From the NCBI GenBank assembly GCA_028455995.1, contig JABELC010000004.1, positions 3,346,501 through 3,410,500 of the forward strand: DNA of 64,000 bases, read 5' to 3'. The notes under the pieces were generated by a model. The model had not been told where the DNA came from. It was given only the letters and a program-made list of their open reading frames with translations, and ran no database searches. Source of the stretch: Scleromitrula shiraiana. Its lineage: Eukaryota; Ascomycota; Leotiomycetes; Helotiales; Sclerotiniaceae. Within the stretch, counting starts at the first letter, position 1; every line of letters begins with the position of its first letter. Shown piece by piece: positions 24,461-34,812 of this stretch. The translations under genes and the position numbers were made by a program.

Positions 24461-26734
24461 AATATAAAGTAAATAATTGTTAGATAAAGAAGGGGTTATT
24501 TTAAAGGTTTTTGTATAATGATTATAGTATACAAAATATTAATGATTTTTTGATTTTATAATGTTGTAGAATAAACATATAATTTTAAGGATTATATTTG
24601 ATTTGAAATCTGTTTTTGGTAGGGGTTTAATATAAAATATATGAATTAAGAATGTTTTTGATTAAATATATGTTTATGATATATTATGAAAATATAATTA
24701 GATATATTAATATATATTTTATAAGGTTGCGAAATAAAATATAGTTTTATAATTAATATATTAGATAGTGAAGGATTTTGTTAAAATTGTTTTTTTATTT
24801 TTATTATTGTAGCTTTGAATTATTAATTTGGATTTTTTAAATGTTTTTGATGTGCTTTTGTTTTTAATGGAGTCGACGAATTTATTACGGAAAATTCAGG
24901 TATTTTTTAGTATATCGTTTTTTTCAATAATTTTAAATGTATTTTTTTTTAATAAATCATTTATTTTTTTTTTGCGAGATAAGCGAAATTGATTTATGAT
25001 CAGTAGGGGGTTTATAATGATGTATATATTAAGGATATTTTTAGCGATATAATCATTATTATTATTATTATTGAAATATATTTAATTATGTTTTGAAATT
25101 TGCTTTTAATAAAGAATCTTGATTATTAATTTTGAGTGCGGGATTGGGATAGAAGCTAAGTTAGGAATAGATTTTTTGTCTAATATATAAGTGCTTTTTT
25201 TTGATTAAAATGTTTTTAAATTATTAAAGTCTTCATTATTAATTAAATTTAGGGTAAGATTTTTTATTAATGAAAAATCAATTATATTATTAGATGATTT
25301 ATTAAATATTTCAAGCTTTTTTTTATATAGTTTTATTGAAATGTTTCTGAATTTTTTGTTAAAGTTGTTTATTTTGATTATATATATTTGATTTTCTATT
25401 TTGATAAATTTATATAGTCTGTTTTAAATGTTTTTCTTTTAATAAATAAAAATTAAAGATCTGAGTTTAAGATTGTATAAATAGAGTATAAATGGTTCAT
25501 TATATTGATATAGAATATTTATCATTATATATTTAGCATGTTTTTTTTATACTTTATCTATTACTTTATTGATTATAATGATATACTATAAAATGGATAA
25601 AGTAAAAAAATCGAAAGATATTAAATAAAGAAATACGCTAAATATTAATAAAGTAGGGATAAAATTATTTAGATTAACAATATCGTTAATGGTTTTGATA
25701 ATTATTTATAATTTTATATCTTTATTGATTTTTTTAATATCTTTAAGTTTTTTAATAATGATTATATATATTCATTAAATTATTTTGTAATAATATTCGA
25801 TTATTTCTATAGAATGATAGGTTTTAATAAATATATATTTAGTTTTAACTATAATTATATAAATATTATCAATAAAGTCTTTTTCTATAAAATAAATTTT
25901 TTAATTATAAATAATTAGTTCAAAAAAACTATTATAAATATTAATCTATATAAAACAAAATGCATTCTATATTATTATTGTTGATAAGTCTTTGATAAAA
26001 TATATAGTATTAAACCAAATTGTTTTATTAATAATATAAAAAACGGGATTATTATTAATATATATTATGTTAATTATAATAGTGAAATTAAATTCAATAT
26101 TATTATAAAACTTGAATTTGAATCTTTTAGATTTATCAATATAGAATTGATATTTTTTATAGTACTTTATAAATTATTTTAGTTGTTTGCGATTGAATTC
26201 ATTTTTATAACTAACGCGATTAAATAAGTTATATAGTTTTTTAATGAAAAGATATCTTATTTATTTATAAATATAATGTAATTCGATTTTAGATAAATAA
26301 TATTCTTTATTTATATTTAATAATTTTACAATAGATTACTAAAATTTTCAAAAGGAGATTAATCAATCGATAAATATATATCTATAGTATTTGATAGTTT
26401 TCTATATTTTATTATTGATATACTAAAATTCATTTTTAATATTATTAAATAAAATTTGAGTATAATTTATATTTGCGAGATTTAGTAAAAATGGAGTGTT
26501 TATATTGATGATATAGATATTAATTATGCCGATTAGGCTAATAATTAAAATAGTTTCAATAAAAAGAGTATTATTAAAGCTGAATTTAAAGTTTGTGATT
26601 AAATCTGGGATCTTTATATCGATTCGAATGAGTTTTTATAATATTAAAAACTGCTTATAATCGATAGTTGATTGTTTTGCAATGTTAAAATCAATCATCA
26701 TGCTAATAAATTTGTGTTTATTATAATATTCAAT

Positions 26735-26941
26735 TTATAAGTAGATTTTGAGTTTTTGACCAGTTTTGTCAATATAAATATATAAAATGATTAAATTGTT
26801 AAATTTTATAACAAAATTATTATAATTATTATTTATAATGATATAAGAGCTATATAAAATAATAAATGTTTTAATATTGCTATTATCGTTATTATTATTA
26901 GAATATGATTTTAGTTGAAATATTTCGATTTTTTTAATCAT
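26735..26941 (-). pseudogene. possible copia protease remnant
   Basis: The minus-strand reading contains TFIILYSSYIIINNNYNNFV, which is compatible with the copia aspartic protease block W(I/V)LDSG(A/S)SxHxxNDRxxF after transitions. The position between the putative gag and the RT is right. Similarity is weak because the sequence is AT-saturated. Confidence 0.35.
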
Positions 26942-27645
26942 GTAGATAAAATTGTTATTATTATTATATTTGTTTTAAATATATTGATTATAGTTCTTAC
27001 TAAAACTTTGTATATTATTAAAACTGAATCTTGACTTTATTTTCCAATTAAATTCTTTTTTTATTATGGTTCGTTTTTTAGAGGTATATTTAATTGATTA
27101 ATATTTTTTTTTTTTATAAATGTAGTATATTTTTTATTTTTAATTATGATGATTGTTATTAAATTAGGGAATTCGATTATTAAAATGTGTGTTTTTGTTT
27201 TGAAATTGGAAATTATTGTTATTTTGATTGTTTCCTTGAAATCGTTGATCATTAAAATTTTGTTTAATTATATTGTTATCTTTTTTTTTAAAAAACAATT
27301 CATTTTTGGATTTGATTTTTGTATTTTTCTATATTATAATAAATACGTAGATTTTTATAGTTATAACGATAAATATTCTGGATAAGTTTGAGTATCCTTA
27401 AAAATATATAGAGTAGTTTTAATAAATTGTAAGGAATTTTATTATATAAATAAAGTTACTATATATTTTTGGTAGTAGTCTGAATTTTATAATATGTATT
27501 TTGTTAAATAAGATTTTGTATAATTATCTAATTAATTTTAATAAGTTGTTTGTGATAATAATATAAAGGGTAATTTTAAATTAATTATTATATATATTAT
27601 ATTTTTATTTTTTATTTTCAAATGTCTTCTAGAATTCTTTAATAA

Positions 27646-27984
27646 TTATCTTCTAATTAATATTTGAGCTTTTATATTTGATAATATTGTAATAGTACTC
27701 TTGAGTATTTTTGTATAATATAAATAAAATATTAAAATATTAATATTATTTAAATAAATCGATTTATTTATAATTATCTTTATAAATAATTGATTTATAT
27801 TCGATATTATTTGCTTAATCACTATATTTATTATTATTTGATATATAGTATTTTGTAAGATTTTCAAATTATTTATTGACATCAAATAGAATAAAGTTAG
27901 TTTTAAAGTCTTTAAAATTAAAGTAATCAAAATAATCAAAAAGATCGTTCTCAAAATCAAAATCAAAATTAAAATTAGAATCAT
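27646..27984 (-). pseudogene. possible copia gag remnant
   Basis: A 112-codon minus-strand frame rich in Ile, Leu, Asn and Lys lies where gag should be in a minus-strand copia element. No CCHC knuckle is preserved. Composition bias alone could leave such a frame open, so this is placement more than recognition. Confidence 0.3.
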
Positions 27985-29297
27985 TATTATTATTATCTTT
28001 TTCTTTAATAAACATTAATTTGGAATTAAGTTTTTTAAAGTTAAATAGTTTTTTTTTCTTTTACTTGTTTTTTTTATCCTTTTTGTCTTTGTTTTTAATT
28101 TTATCTTTTTAAATAGAATCAATAATAAGATTTCTTTTATTTTTTTTCTTTAAATTATTAAATTTCTTAATTATTATAATAAAAATATTTAATCATGCAT
28201 TAAATTATATATCGCAAATTGCTATATCTATTACTTTTAGAGTCTATTTAGATAAAGCCTTAAAAAAAAGTATAAAAATCAAGCTAATACTAATATCAAA
28301 ATCAGCAAGAACATTAATACCAAATTTTTGCAAAAATCATTTAAAAAATCATAATATAAAAAAGTTTTTTTCTTAAACTATAATAAAATATTTTAAAATC
28401 CAATTCGCAAAATCGTTTTTGAATATTTATAAAATATCATTATTAAAAATATAATAATAAATATATTTTAAAATCTTAAATTAAATATACAATAAAAAAG
28501 TTTTACTATCAAAATTGTTTTTAAAATTAAATCTATCTTCAAATAGTTCATAAAGCTCATTATATTCTTCAAGGTTTTGATTAGAAAAAGAGTAGTTTAG
28601 AGGAAAAAAGTTTCTTCTTGTTATATTAACTCAAGAAAAAGAATTAGATAAAGGAATTTATACAAAAAAAAAGTTAGATAAAAATATTTATATAGATAAT
28701 TAAAAAAAGATATCGTATTCTGACAAAAAGAATGAATTCTCTATTATTATACAAAAAGAAGTTGAGGGGAAAAAAAAAGGGGAAAAAAATAGGTTATTAT
28801 AAAATAAATAAAGATTTATTTATTTTTGAAGAATATTTCTGAGTTTTTATAAATTTTATTAATTTAAAAACAATAATATTTTTAAATAAAAATCAGAATT
28901 TTTTAATATAATTTCTGTAAATCCGAAAATAATGAATATGTGAAAAAGGGTAAAAAAAAGAAATAAAAGAGGGATAATAAAAGGGATTTCATCATCACTA
29001 AAGTTTTGAGAATATTATAAAAATTACTAAAAAGTATCTTAAAAAAATAAAAATTAAAAAATTTAAAATATTGAGAAATTGAGTTTTAAAAAAGCTAGAC
29101 TAAAAGCATGCATGATAAACACAAAAGCTTGTAATATCACCTTAACGCCTATATATTCTATCTTAACATTGTATATTGTTTTTGATTAAAATATCTTATT
29201 GATATTTCAAATTCAATTCTAATTTTTTCAATAATATTTCCATTACTACAATATCGCCTTGATATTTGTAATATCTAATCTGTACAATACTAATCAA

Positions 29298-29457
29298 TAT
29301 AATTTTACTTCAATTGAATCATACAATTATAATACTATAATTTATGTTTGATATTCTTATTGATTGATTTATCTATAATACAAGTTGTCAAGTTGTATAT
29401 ATATACAACTGTAGTCACATGCTTATCACATGCTACCTTATGATCTATATCCCAACA
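29298..29457 (-). repeat. copia 5' LTR
   Basis: 160 bp, partner of 22792-22951. On the plus strand this copy mainly lost G to A, the opposite strand bias to its partner. Read on the minus strand it begins TGTTGGGATATAGATC. Confidence 0.85.
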
Positions 29458-29462
29458 TATTT
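29458..29462. repeat. target-site duplication TATTT of the copia element, right
   Basis: Identical to 22787-22791 and directly adjacent to the LTR end. Confidence 0.8.
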
Positions 29463-31719
29463 AGTAAATGTTAGATATATATATTGTTAATCATTTTTAG
29501 TTCTATATTGCAGAGTGCGGTATTATTTGAAAAAGCAAATATTGGTTAGTCTATAATTTAAAAATAAGGAAGAGTTATTTAATCTTTGATATTTGATGGT
29601 ATAAAATGTAATTAAACGAATATTTAATATTTTTAAAAATCAATTTAAAATATTCGATAAATTATTTCTTTTTTTATTTAAAAAACAAATATGGATTATA
29701 TTTGTATGTATTATATTATATAATTTTATTCAATTATATAAAGTAAAAGACATATTTGAGAATGAAGAATTATAAAGGAAAATAGCAAAAAGTAAGAAAA
29801 ATAAATCTATTTATATTAAAAGTACTTTATATCTTTTATTAGAATATAATGATCAAACAATAAAAAATATAGTATAAATCAAAAAAAAAATTATTAATAT
29901 AATATAAAAAGATTATATTAAAAAACTAGTTAAATGTAAAGTAATAAAAAAAAAGAATTAAAAGAGAATATTATTTGAAAGTTTTTTATATATATTAATA
30001 AAAATCTATAATTTATAAATATTATTATTATATAATCTAAAGTATTATATATATATCAATTATAATACTATTTATATAATTATTTTAGAAAAAACTATTT
30101 ATTTATTATTAGATTTTAGTTTATAATCAAAAATATATATATCTATAATTTTATTATAATAAACAATAATATTATAATCTAGCATAATAACAATTTTCTT
30201 TATAAAATCATCTCGAATATTATTAATAATATTTATATATTATATAGTAAAAATTAACTTATCAACATCAAAAACTTCTTTATTAATAATATTTAATTTT
30301 AATAATAAAATAACTTATTATACTCTTTTAATCTTAATTTTAAAATTGGGATATTTGTAAAATATCTTTTTAATAATTTAAATAATTTAAAATTATTAAC
30401 GATTATAATTAAAATTATATTATTTTTATTGATATTAATATTCTAATTTAGTTTATTCTTCAAAAGCAAAACAAACGCGATAACTTTCTTTATTAGATTT
30501 ATCTATTATATTAACAAATTATAAAGTTTATAATGTCTTTATTTTACATCTATATTTTCTTTACTTTTTAATATCATTGTTAAACAAATTAACTTAAAAA
30601 ACATTTTATTTTGAATTTTTTTTGATATTATTGATTTTAGTTAGTTTATTTTTATAAGACTTTTTTAAATTAATAAAAATTAAAATATTTAAAATGATAA
30701 TAAAGGAAAAAATATTGTTATTATTTTTTTTAATTATAATATTTAATATTATAAATAAACTATTATAATTAAAATTAAAAAAATTATTATTATTAATAAT
30801 CAAAAAAGTATTAATGAAATTTGATATTAATTTGTTTTTATTATCTTTATCTTTTTTATTAAATACATTTTCAATCCTAAATATAGTTTTATTAATTATA
30901 ATTTTATCTTTAAAATAGAATAATATCTCTTTAAAATTTAATATATATTTATTTTTTCAAAGTTTCAAATAAAGAGTAATATTAAAAAGACTATCCTAAA
31001 CATTATCATTAACCTAAAATCATTATTATTTTTCTTTTTAATCTATATCAAATATTTTTTAAATATAAATATAATCTTGATATATTATTTTTAAAATAAT
31101 TTATTTTGATTAATAATATTTTATTATAATTCTTTAATCATAAAAATGATAAAATTAAATAAAATTAATAATTGATTACTATATTTCATCTTTTATAAAG
31201 CTCTTTGTACATTTGCTTTCTCTAACTTGCTATTCAATCACATATTATTAAACAATATTCAAATTATTATCCCATTTTTGTTTAATTATTTTATTATCTT
31301 TATTAATAATTGAAATTTTTATTGCAATTACTGAAATAAAACTAAAATGTTAGATTATTAAATCGAAAAAATCAAGGCTATTAATCCAATTATAATTAGC
31401 AATATTATAAATTAAAGTTTTAATAATATCAAAATAACTAAAAATAAAAAAAGCAAAAAAAACAGAAAAAATAGGTTTATCTTAAATTTGAAATTTATTA
31501 AAAAGAGTTTGTGATTCGGTAATTTAAATATTATTAACTATAATACTTTAAAAATCAATCATATTTTGATGAATTTCCTAAAAATTAGAATTAAGATTAT
31601 TCAATTTTAATATATATGATTTTATATACCAAAACTTTAATATTAATAAAATATGATATCTAAAAAGAAAAAAAAAATAATAATATTTATTAAATAAAAA
31701 AATATAATATTATTATAAA

Positions 31720-31900
31720 AAAAAAAAGTTTATAAACATACTAATGAAAAAATACAATATTATAAAAAAAAGAAGGCTTATAAATATATTGATGAAAGAA
31801 TATAATATTATAAAAAAAAAAAAGTTTGTAAACATACTAATAAAGAAATATAATATCGTATTAAAAAAGAAATATAATATAATGTTAAAAAAATATGATA
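31720..31900 (+). repeat. tandem coding-like repeat in the DNA transposon
   Basis: About 60-bp units repeat about three times. Each contains a run of A, then (A/G)TTT(A/G)TAAACATACTAAT-like sequence, then GAAATATAATAT. In one plus frame they read as KKYNIIKKRRLINILMKEYN-type repeats of about 21 residues. It could be the decayed coding part of a repetitive or coiled protein segment. Confidence 0.45.
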
Positions 31901-32142
31901 TTAACAATATCGATAATATTGATATTGTTGATAATATTTTAAAGAAAATAAAATAGAAAAGTTTTTAGAAACTATAAAACTGCTTTTTTAATAATCCATT
32001 ATAAAAAATATATATTAAAATTTAAATAATTATATTTTTAAATTAAACTGATGTTTTATAATGAATATTAATATTAATAATATAAAATATAATTAATAAT
32101 ATATTTTCAAAAACAATTAAGAAATTAAAAATCAAAAGGTTA

Positions 32143-32370
32143 CTAAACACAATTATTAATAAAACTCTTTTTTTCATATTGAAATTGATATATAACATTT
32201 TAAAATATTTTATCAAAATAGAATTCTACTTTTATCAAATTTAATTAAATGAACTGAACACAATTATTGATAAAATATAATTTTATACTTTAGCACTACA
32301 AATTTTGATATTTAACTTACAAAAATTGATAATTAACAATCGATCCAAACATGATTATTAGCTAAATACT
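32143..32370 (+). repeat. right subterminal repeats of the DNA transposon
   Basis: Three related copies occur at about 32143-32165, 32254-32280 and 32345-32370, with the core (C/T)(A/G)AACAC/TRATTATTRAT/GAAAA. They match, in the same orientation, the motif in the left 80-bp repeats (CGAACATGATAATTGATAA at about 21611). Spacing is 90-110 bp. Confidence 0.5.
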
Positions 32371-32422
32371 ATTTAGGCTACAAATTTAAGTCTACAAGGA
32401 TTTTGACTAAATAAAAAAAATC

Positions 32423-32437
32423 GATCCGAACGGGGCC
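32423..32437 (-). repeat. right terminal inverted repeat
   Basis: Fifteen bases that are the exact reverse complement of 21466-21480, followed by the TAA duplication. Confidence 0.85.
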
Positions 32438-32889
32438 TAAATAAAATTCACCTAGCAACAATCAGATTAGAGAAGTTGAGAGCGGCGAGTGGTGTGTAGT
32501 GAGTTTATTAATAAGCTTAAAATACACATGGGCGCTTGCAACCTTCTTTTGGCCTTTTGCCGACCCTTGCATATACTCAGCCTTGTGAACAAAATTCCAT
32601 TTCTGATAACAGGACAGACAACATTTCAATTTGATTCAACTCCATCTTCTTCTCATTTCCTGTGTATATATTCTACTCATGAAGAAATAATATCTAATCT
32701 CGAAACAAACCCATCCAACTCAATTTCTACACCGGTAGAATTCAAACCATATTCCCACCCAATTCAATCAAACCCTTCCACTTCTTCATAAGGCCAGATC
32801 GATTCTTGAAATCACCAACCAACAACCATTCCTACCATACCATTCGATTATACAAGTTGTTCCTCAACTGAATTTCAACTTTTCACGCA
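32438..32889 (+). promoter_or_regulatory. upstream region of the SND2-like gene
   Basis: This 452-bp stretch between the transposon edge and the start codon is the only room for the promoter and 5' leader. It has normal base composition and a CT/CA-rich leader (32630-32880) typical of fungal 5' untranslated regions. The transposon therefore sits less than 0.5 kb from a conserved gene. Confidence 0.45.
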
Positions 32890-33381
32890 ATGGCACAAAA
32901 AGCGAAGAAAGATAGAGCTAAGGCCAATAACCAAGCTCTGAATTATCTACACTGCGGAACATTGGTTGTAAATATGATATTCGCCATATTCCATATCGTT
33001 ATCAGCAAGCGAAACTTCTGGGCTTATATAATTCTTTCCTTACCACCATGGATAATTGAATTTTTCCTCGAACGAAACAGTCGACCGAAAGTTGATCCAC
33101 AGAATGGAAGATTGATCTCTGCAGGTGAAGATCTTTCGGCACCTGGTTTGACGGAATATTTGTTCGATATCATTTGGATTCATTGGATATCTCTGTTGGC
33201 GGTTATTATCTTTGGCAATTGGGGTTGGCTTGTGTTCTCTGTTGTACCAATCTTTGGGTTGTGGAAGGTGTTCGGACTTTTGATGGGTGCGAAAGGTATG
33301 ATGGGAGGAGGTCAAGGACAACAAATTCCAGACGAACAAACACCTTTAGCAGCTGGAAAGAGGAATCAAAGAAGACAATGA
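32890..33381 (+). CDS. SND2: SND2/TMEM208 family ER protein-targeting factor
   Basis: SND2 (Env10) in yeast and TMEM208 in animals act in SRP-independent targeting of membrane proteins to the endoplasmic reticulum. The intron-free frame encodes 163 residues: a basic N-terminus (MAQKAKKDRAKANNQALNYL), hydrophobic segments at about 21-42, 44-60, 93-109 and 111-130, and a hydrophilic Gln-rich tail ending KRNQRRQ. The NQALNYLHCGT start and the LIxxGEDL(S/N)xxGL(T/I)EY loop are typical of the family (DUF788). Length agrees with the usual 160-180. It is convergent with the DUF3605 gene, with only 98 bases between stops. Confidence 0.9.
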   Translation: MAQKAKKDRAKANNQALNYLHCGTLVVNMIFAIFHIVISKRNFWAYIILSLPPWIIEFFLERNSRPKVDPQNGRLISAGEDLSAPGLTEYLFDIIWIHWISLLAVIIFGNWGWLVFSVVPIFGLWKVFGLLMGAKGMMGGGQGQQIPDEQTPLAAGKRNQRRQ

Positions 33382-33479
33382 GTTATGATGTGGTAATATT
33401 AAGGCCAGAGATATCTCGATTGTAACATGCGGTATAAGGAACTACCATATGTACATGCTCGTGTATAAAGACAATCCAT

Positions 33480-34295
33480 CTACAAGCTCTTTCCTGTCCA
33501 GAACTCCAGATCTTCCTTTACAACATCTTTTACCAAAATATGTACATGTTCTAAAGCTCTCACACTTTGCAACGCCACCCAATTCTTAAACCACATCACC
33601 CTCTCTTTATCACCACCTAATCTATGTACAAAAGTTCTCTTGACGAATTCATCAATTACCTTCCTGCTCTCCTCGGTAACATCTCCACTCTTATCATCAG
33701 TGGCGATAGGAGTTTTCGACCAAACCACAATATGAGTAACATCCTTCGTCAAACCATATGGCCAATCATTAAGCAAGATCTTATAATCGGAAGGGTTCTC
33801 GAAAGGGATTGAGGAAATATAGGTAAATGGTGGATTACCCCATGGAAGTCGGTGTTGAAGGAGATAATTCATCATACTTCCATATTCAACCTTGGTAGCC
33901 TGGGACCAACTCATATATCGACGAAGATCGGAAGGTTTGCGTTTGAGGATAGAGAGATTATTTTGAGCTTTGATGAGAAGACTAGAATCAGAATTGATAT
34001 GAAATATATGATGCCATGTGAACAGGAAATATGTATGAATTCATGATAAGGTGTATTTTGCTGTCCTGTCACACTGGTGATTTCTCGTGACATTCTAAGA
34101 TGGTATTAAATATCTGAGGGAGATTCAAACAAGTATCAACGTACCAATAATAACCTTCAATTCCTCCCAATCATGCAAATGAAACTCCTCATCCGTCTGC
34201 GACAAAACCCATCTATCAATATCGGAAAGAGGAAATGACGAATCCTCCCCAACACTCTTCTTTCCTTGCTCATCAATCTTAAGTATCTCCCCCAT
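33480..34295 (-). CDS. DUF3605 protein, N-acetylglucosamine-induced protein 1-like
   Basis: The family is known mostly from fungi and named after a Candida transcript induced by N-acetylglucosamine; its biochemical role is not established. Exon 1 is 34295-34145 and exon 2 is 33967-33480. The 177-bp phase-1 intron (33968-34144) starts GTACGT and ends AAAG. The joined product has 212 residues. Exon 1 carries FPLSDIDRWVLSQTDEEFHLHDWEELK, and exon 2 opens with NNLSILKRKPSDLRRYMSWS, then Y(G/A)SxxNYxLxxRLPWG, the core of the family. Near the C-terminus TFVHRLGGDKERVMWFKNW is also typical. Without the first exon the protein would lack its N-terminal third. Confidence 0.88.
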
Positions 34296-34812
34296 CTTTC
34301 ACAATAATATAACACAGCCTTGCCAGATAAAAACCTTGAACGAAAACCAATCAACAAAAAGATTTCCTAATAAAGTAATAAAATCAACCGGTCAGCGTTT
34401 TCAGCCCTGTGCAAGAAGTGATGTTGAAAAGGAAATCTTAACCCGAAGAGGATAAAGTTCGGCAAACGACCCCAGCTCCGAACACAACATCAATGTTCGG
34501 ATCAACATTTGAGCTTTTAAGCGGATTGGGTGAGAAATAATTATTAAATAGCTTCCAAGCTTTCTTGTCATCGAACCACTTATTACTTTCCTTATAAATT
34601 TCGTTTCCCGCGGAATTGTCGAAGAGCTTATTTTTTCCCCTAGTCTTCGTGTCTGATCTGACAAGTAAGTCGGGTATTTATATCTTCTTTCTCTCCCCAG
34701 ATAGAGGATTTCTTCTTTCTTCTTCAAAAGAAGAAGATAAGGCGGAGATAACCCCAGCTCTCAACAATTTCTCCCCACCAAATTTCTTCCTTCCTCTTCA
34801 TCTACCTCCACG
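34296..34812. promoter_or_regulatory. divergent promoter, DUF3605 gene / cytochrome b5 reductase
   Basis: A 517-bp intergenic region separates two divergent starts. The right half is pyrimidine-rich (34670-34810), consistent with a fungal 5' leader of the reductase gene. No recognised operator. Confidence 0.4.

Larger units (their letters stand above)
22792..29457 (-). mobile_element. Ty1/copia LTR retrotransposon, minus strand, RIP-inactivated
   Basis: Two 160-bp direct repeats (22792-22951 and 29298-29457) bound a 6.35-kb interior, and TATTT duplications flank the whole. Read on the minus strand the 5' LTR begins TGTTGGGATATAGATC, a copia-style TGTTGG start, and ends in CA. Orientation is fixed by a minus-strand reverse transcriptase remnant at 24170-24460. 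Order on that strand is consistent with gag, protease, (integrase), RT, RNase H. The element is inserted within the outer DNA transposon, so it is the younger of the two. Many stops in every frame exclude activity. I could not find a convincing primer-binding site or polypurine tract. Confidence 0.85.
21466..32437. mobile_element. PIF/Harbinger-like DNA transposon, RIP-decayed, carrying a nested retrotransposon
   Basis: The ends are perfect 15-bp inverted repeats: GGCCCCGTTCGGATC at 21466-21480 and its reverse complement at 32423-32437. TAA flanks both sides. The span is 10,972 bp; removing the inner copia element and one copy of its 5-bp duplication leaves about 4.3 kb, a normal size for an autonomous Harbinger. 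TWA duplications and GGC/GGG-starting termini are known of that superfamily. The interior is extremely AT-rich and full of stops in all frames, as expected after RIP. I could not identify the DDE transposase with certainty; a degraded minus-strand reading at about 30110-30320 looks formerly coding. Classification rests on termini and duplication only. Confidence 0.7.

Noticed and set aside
22952..29532. A shared 14-mer (GTATTATTTGAAAA) after LTR 1 and about 60 bp after LTR 2, considered as part of longer LTRs or a primer-binding site
   Set aside because: The LTR alignment ends cleanly at CA with matching TATTT duplications, and the second copy lies outside the element at another distance; AT-rich coincidence or pre-existing sequence is simpler.
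31744..31956. 70-codon frame as an independent gene
   Set aside because: It is a tandem-repeat tract in a RIP-decayed transposon with no start context and no intact neighbours; listed as a repeat instead.
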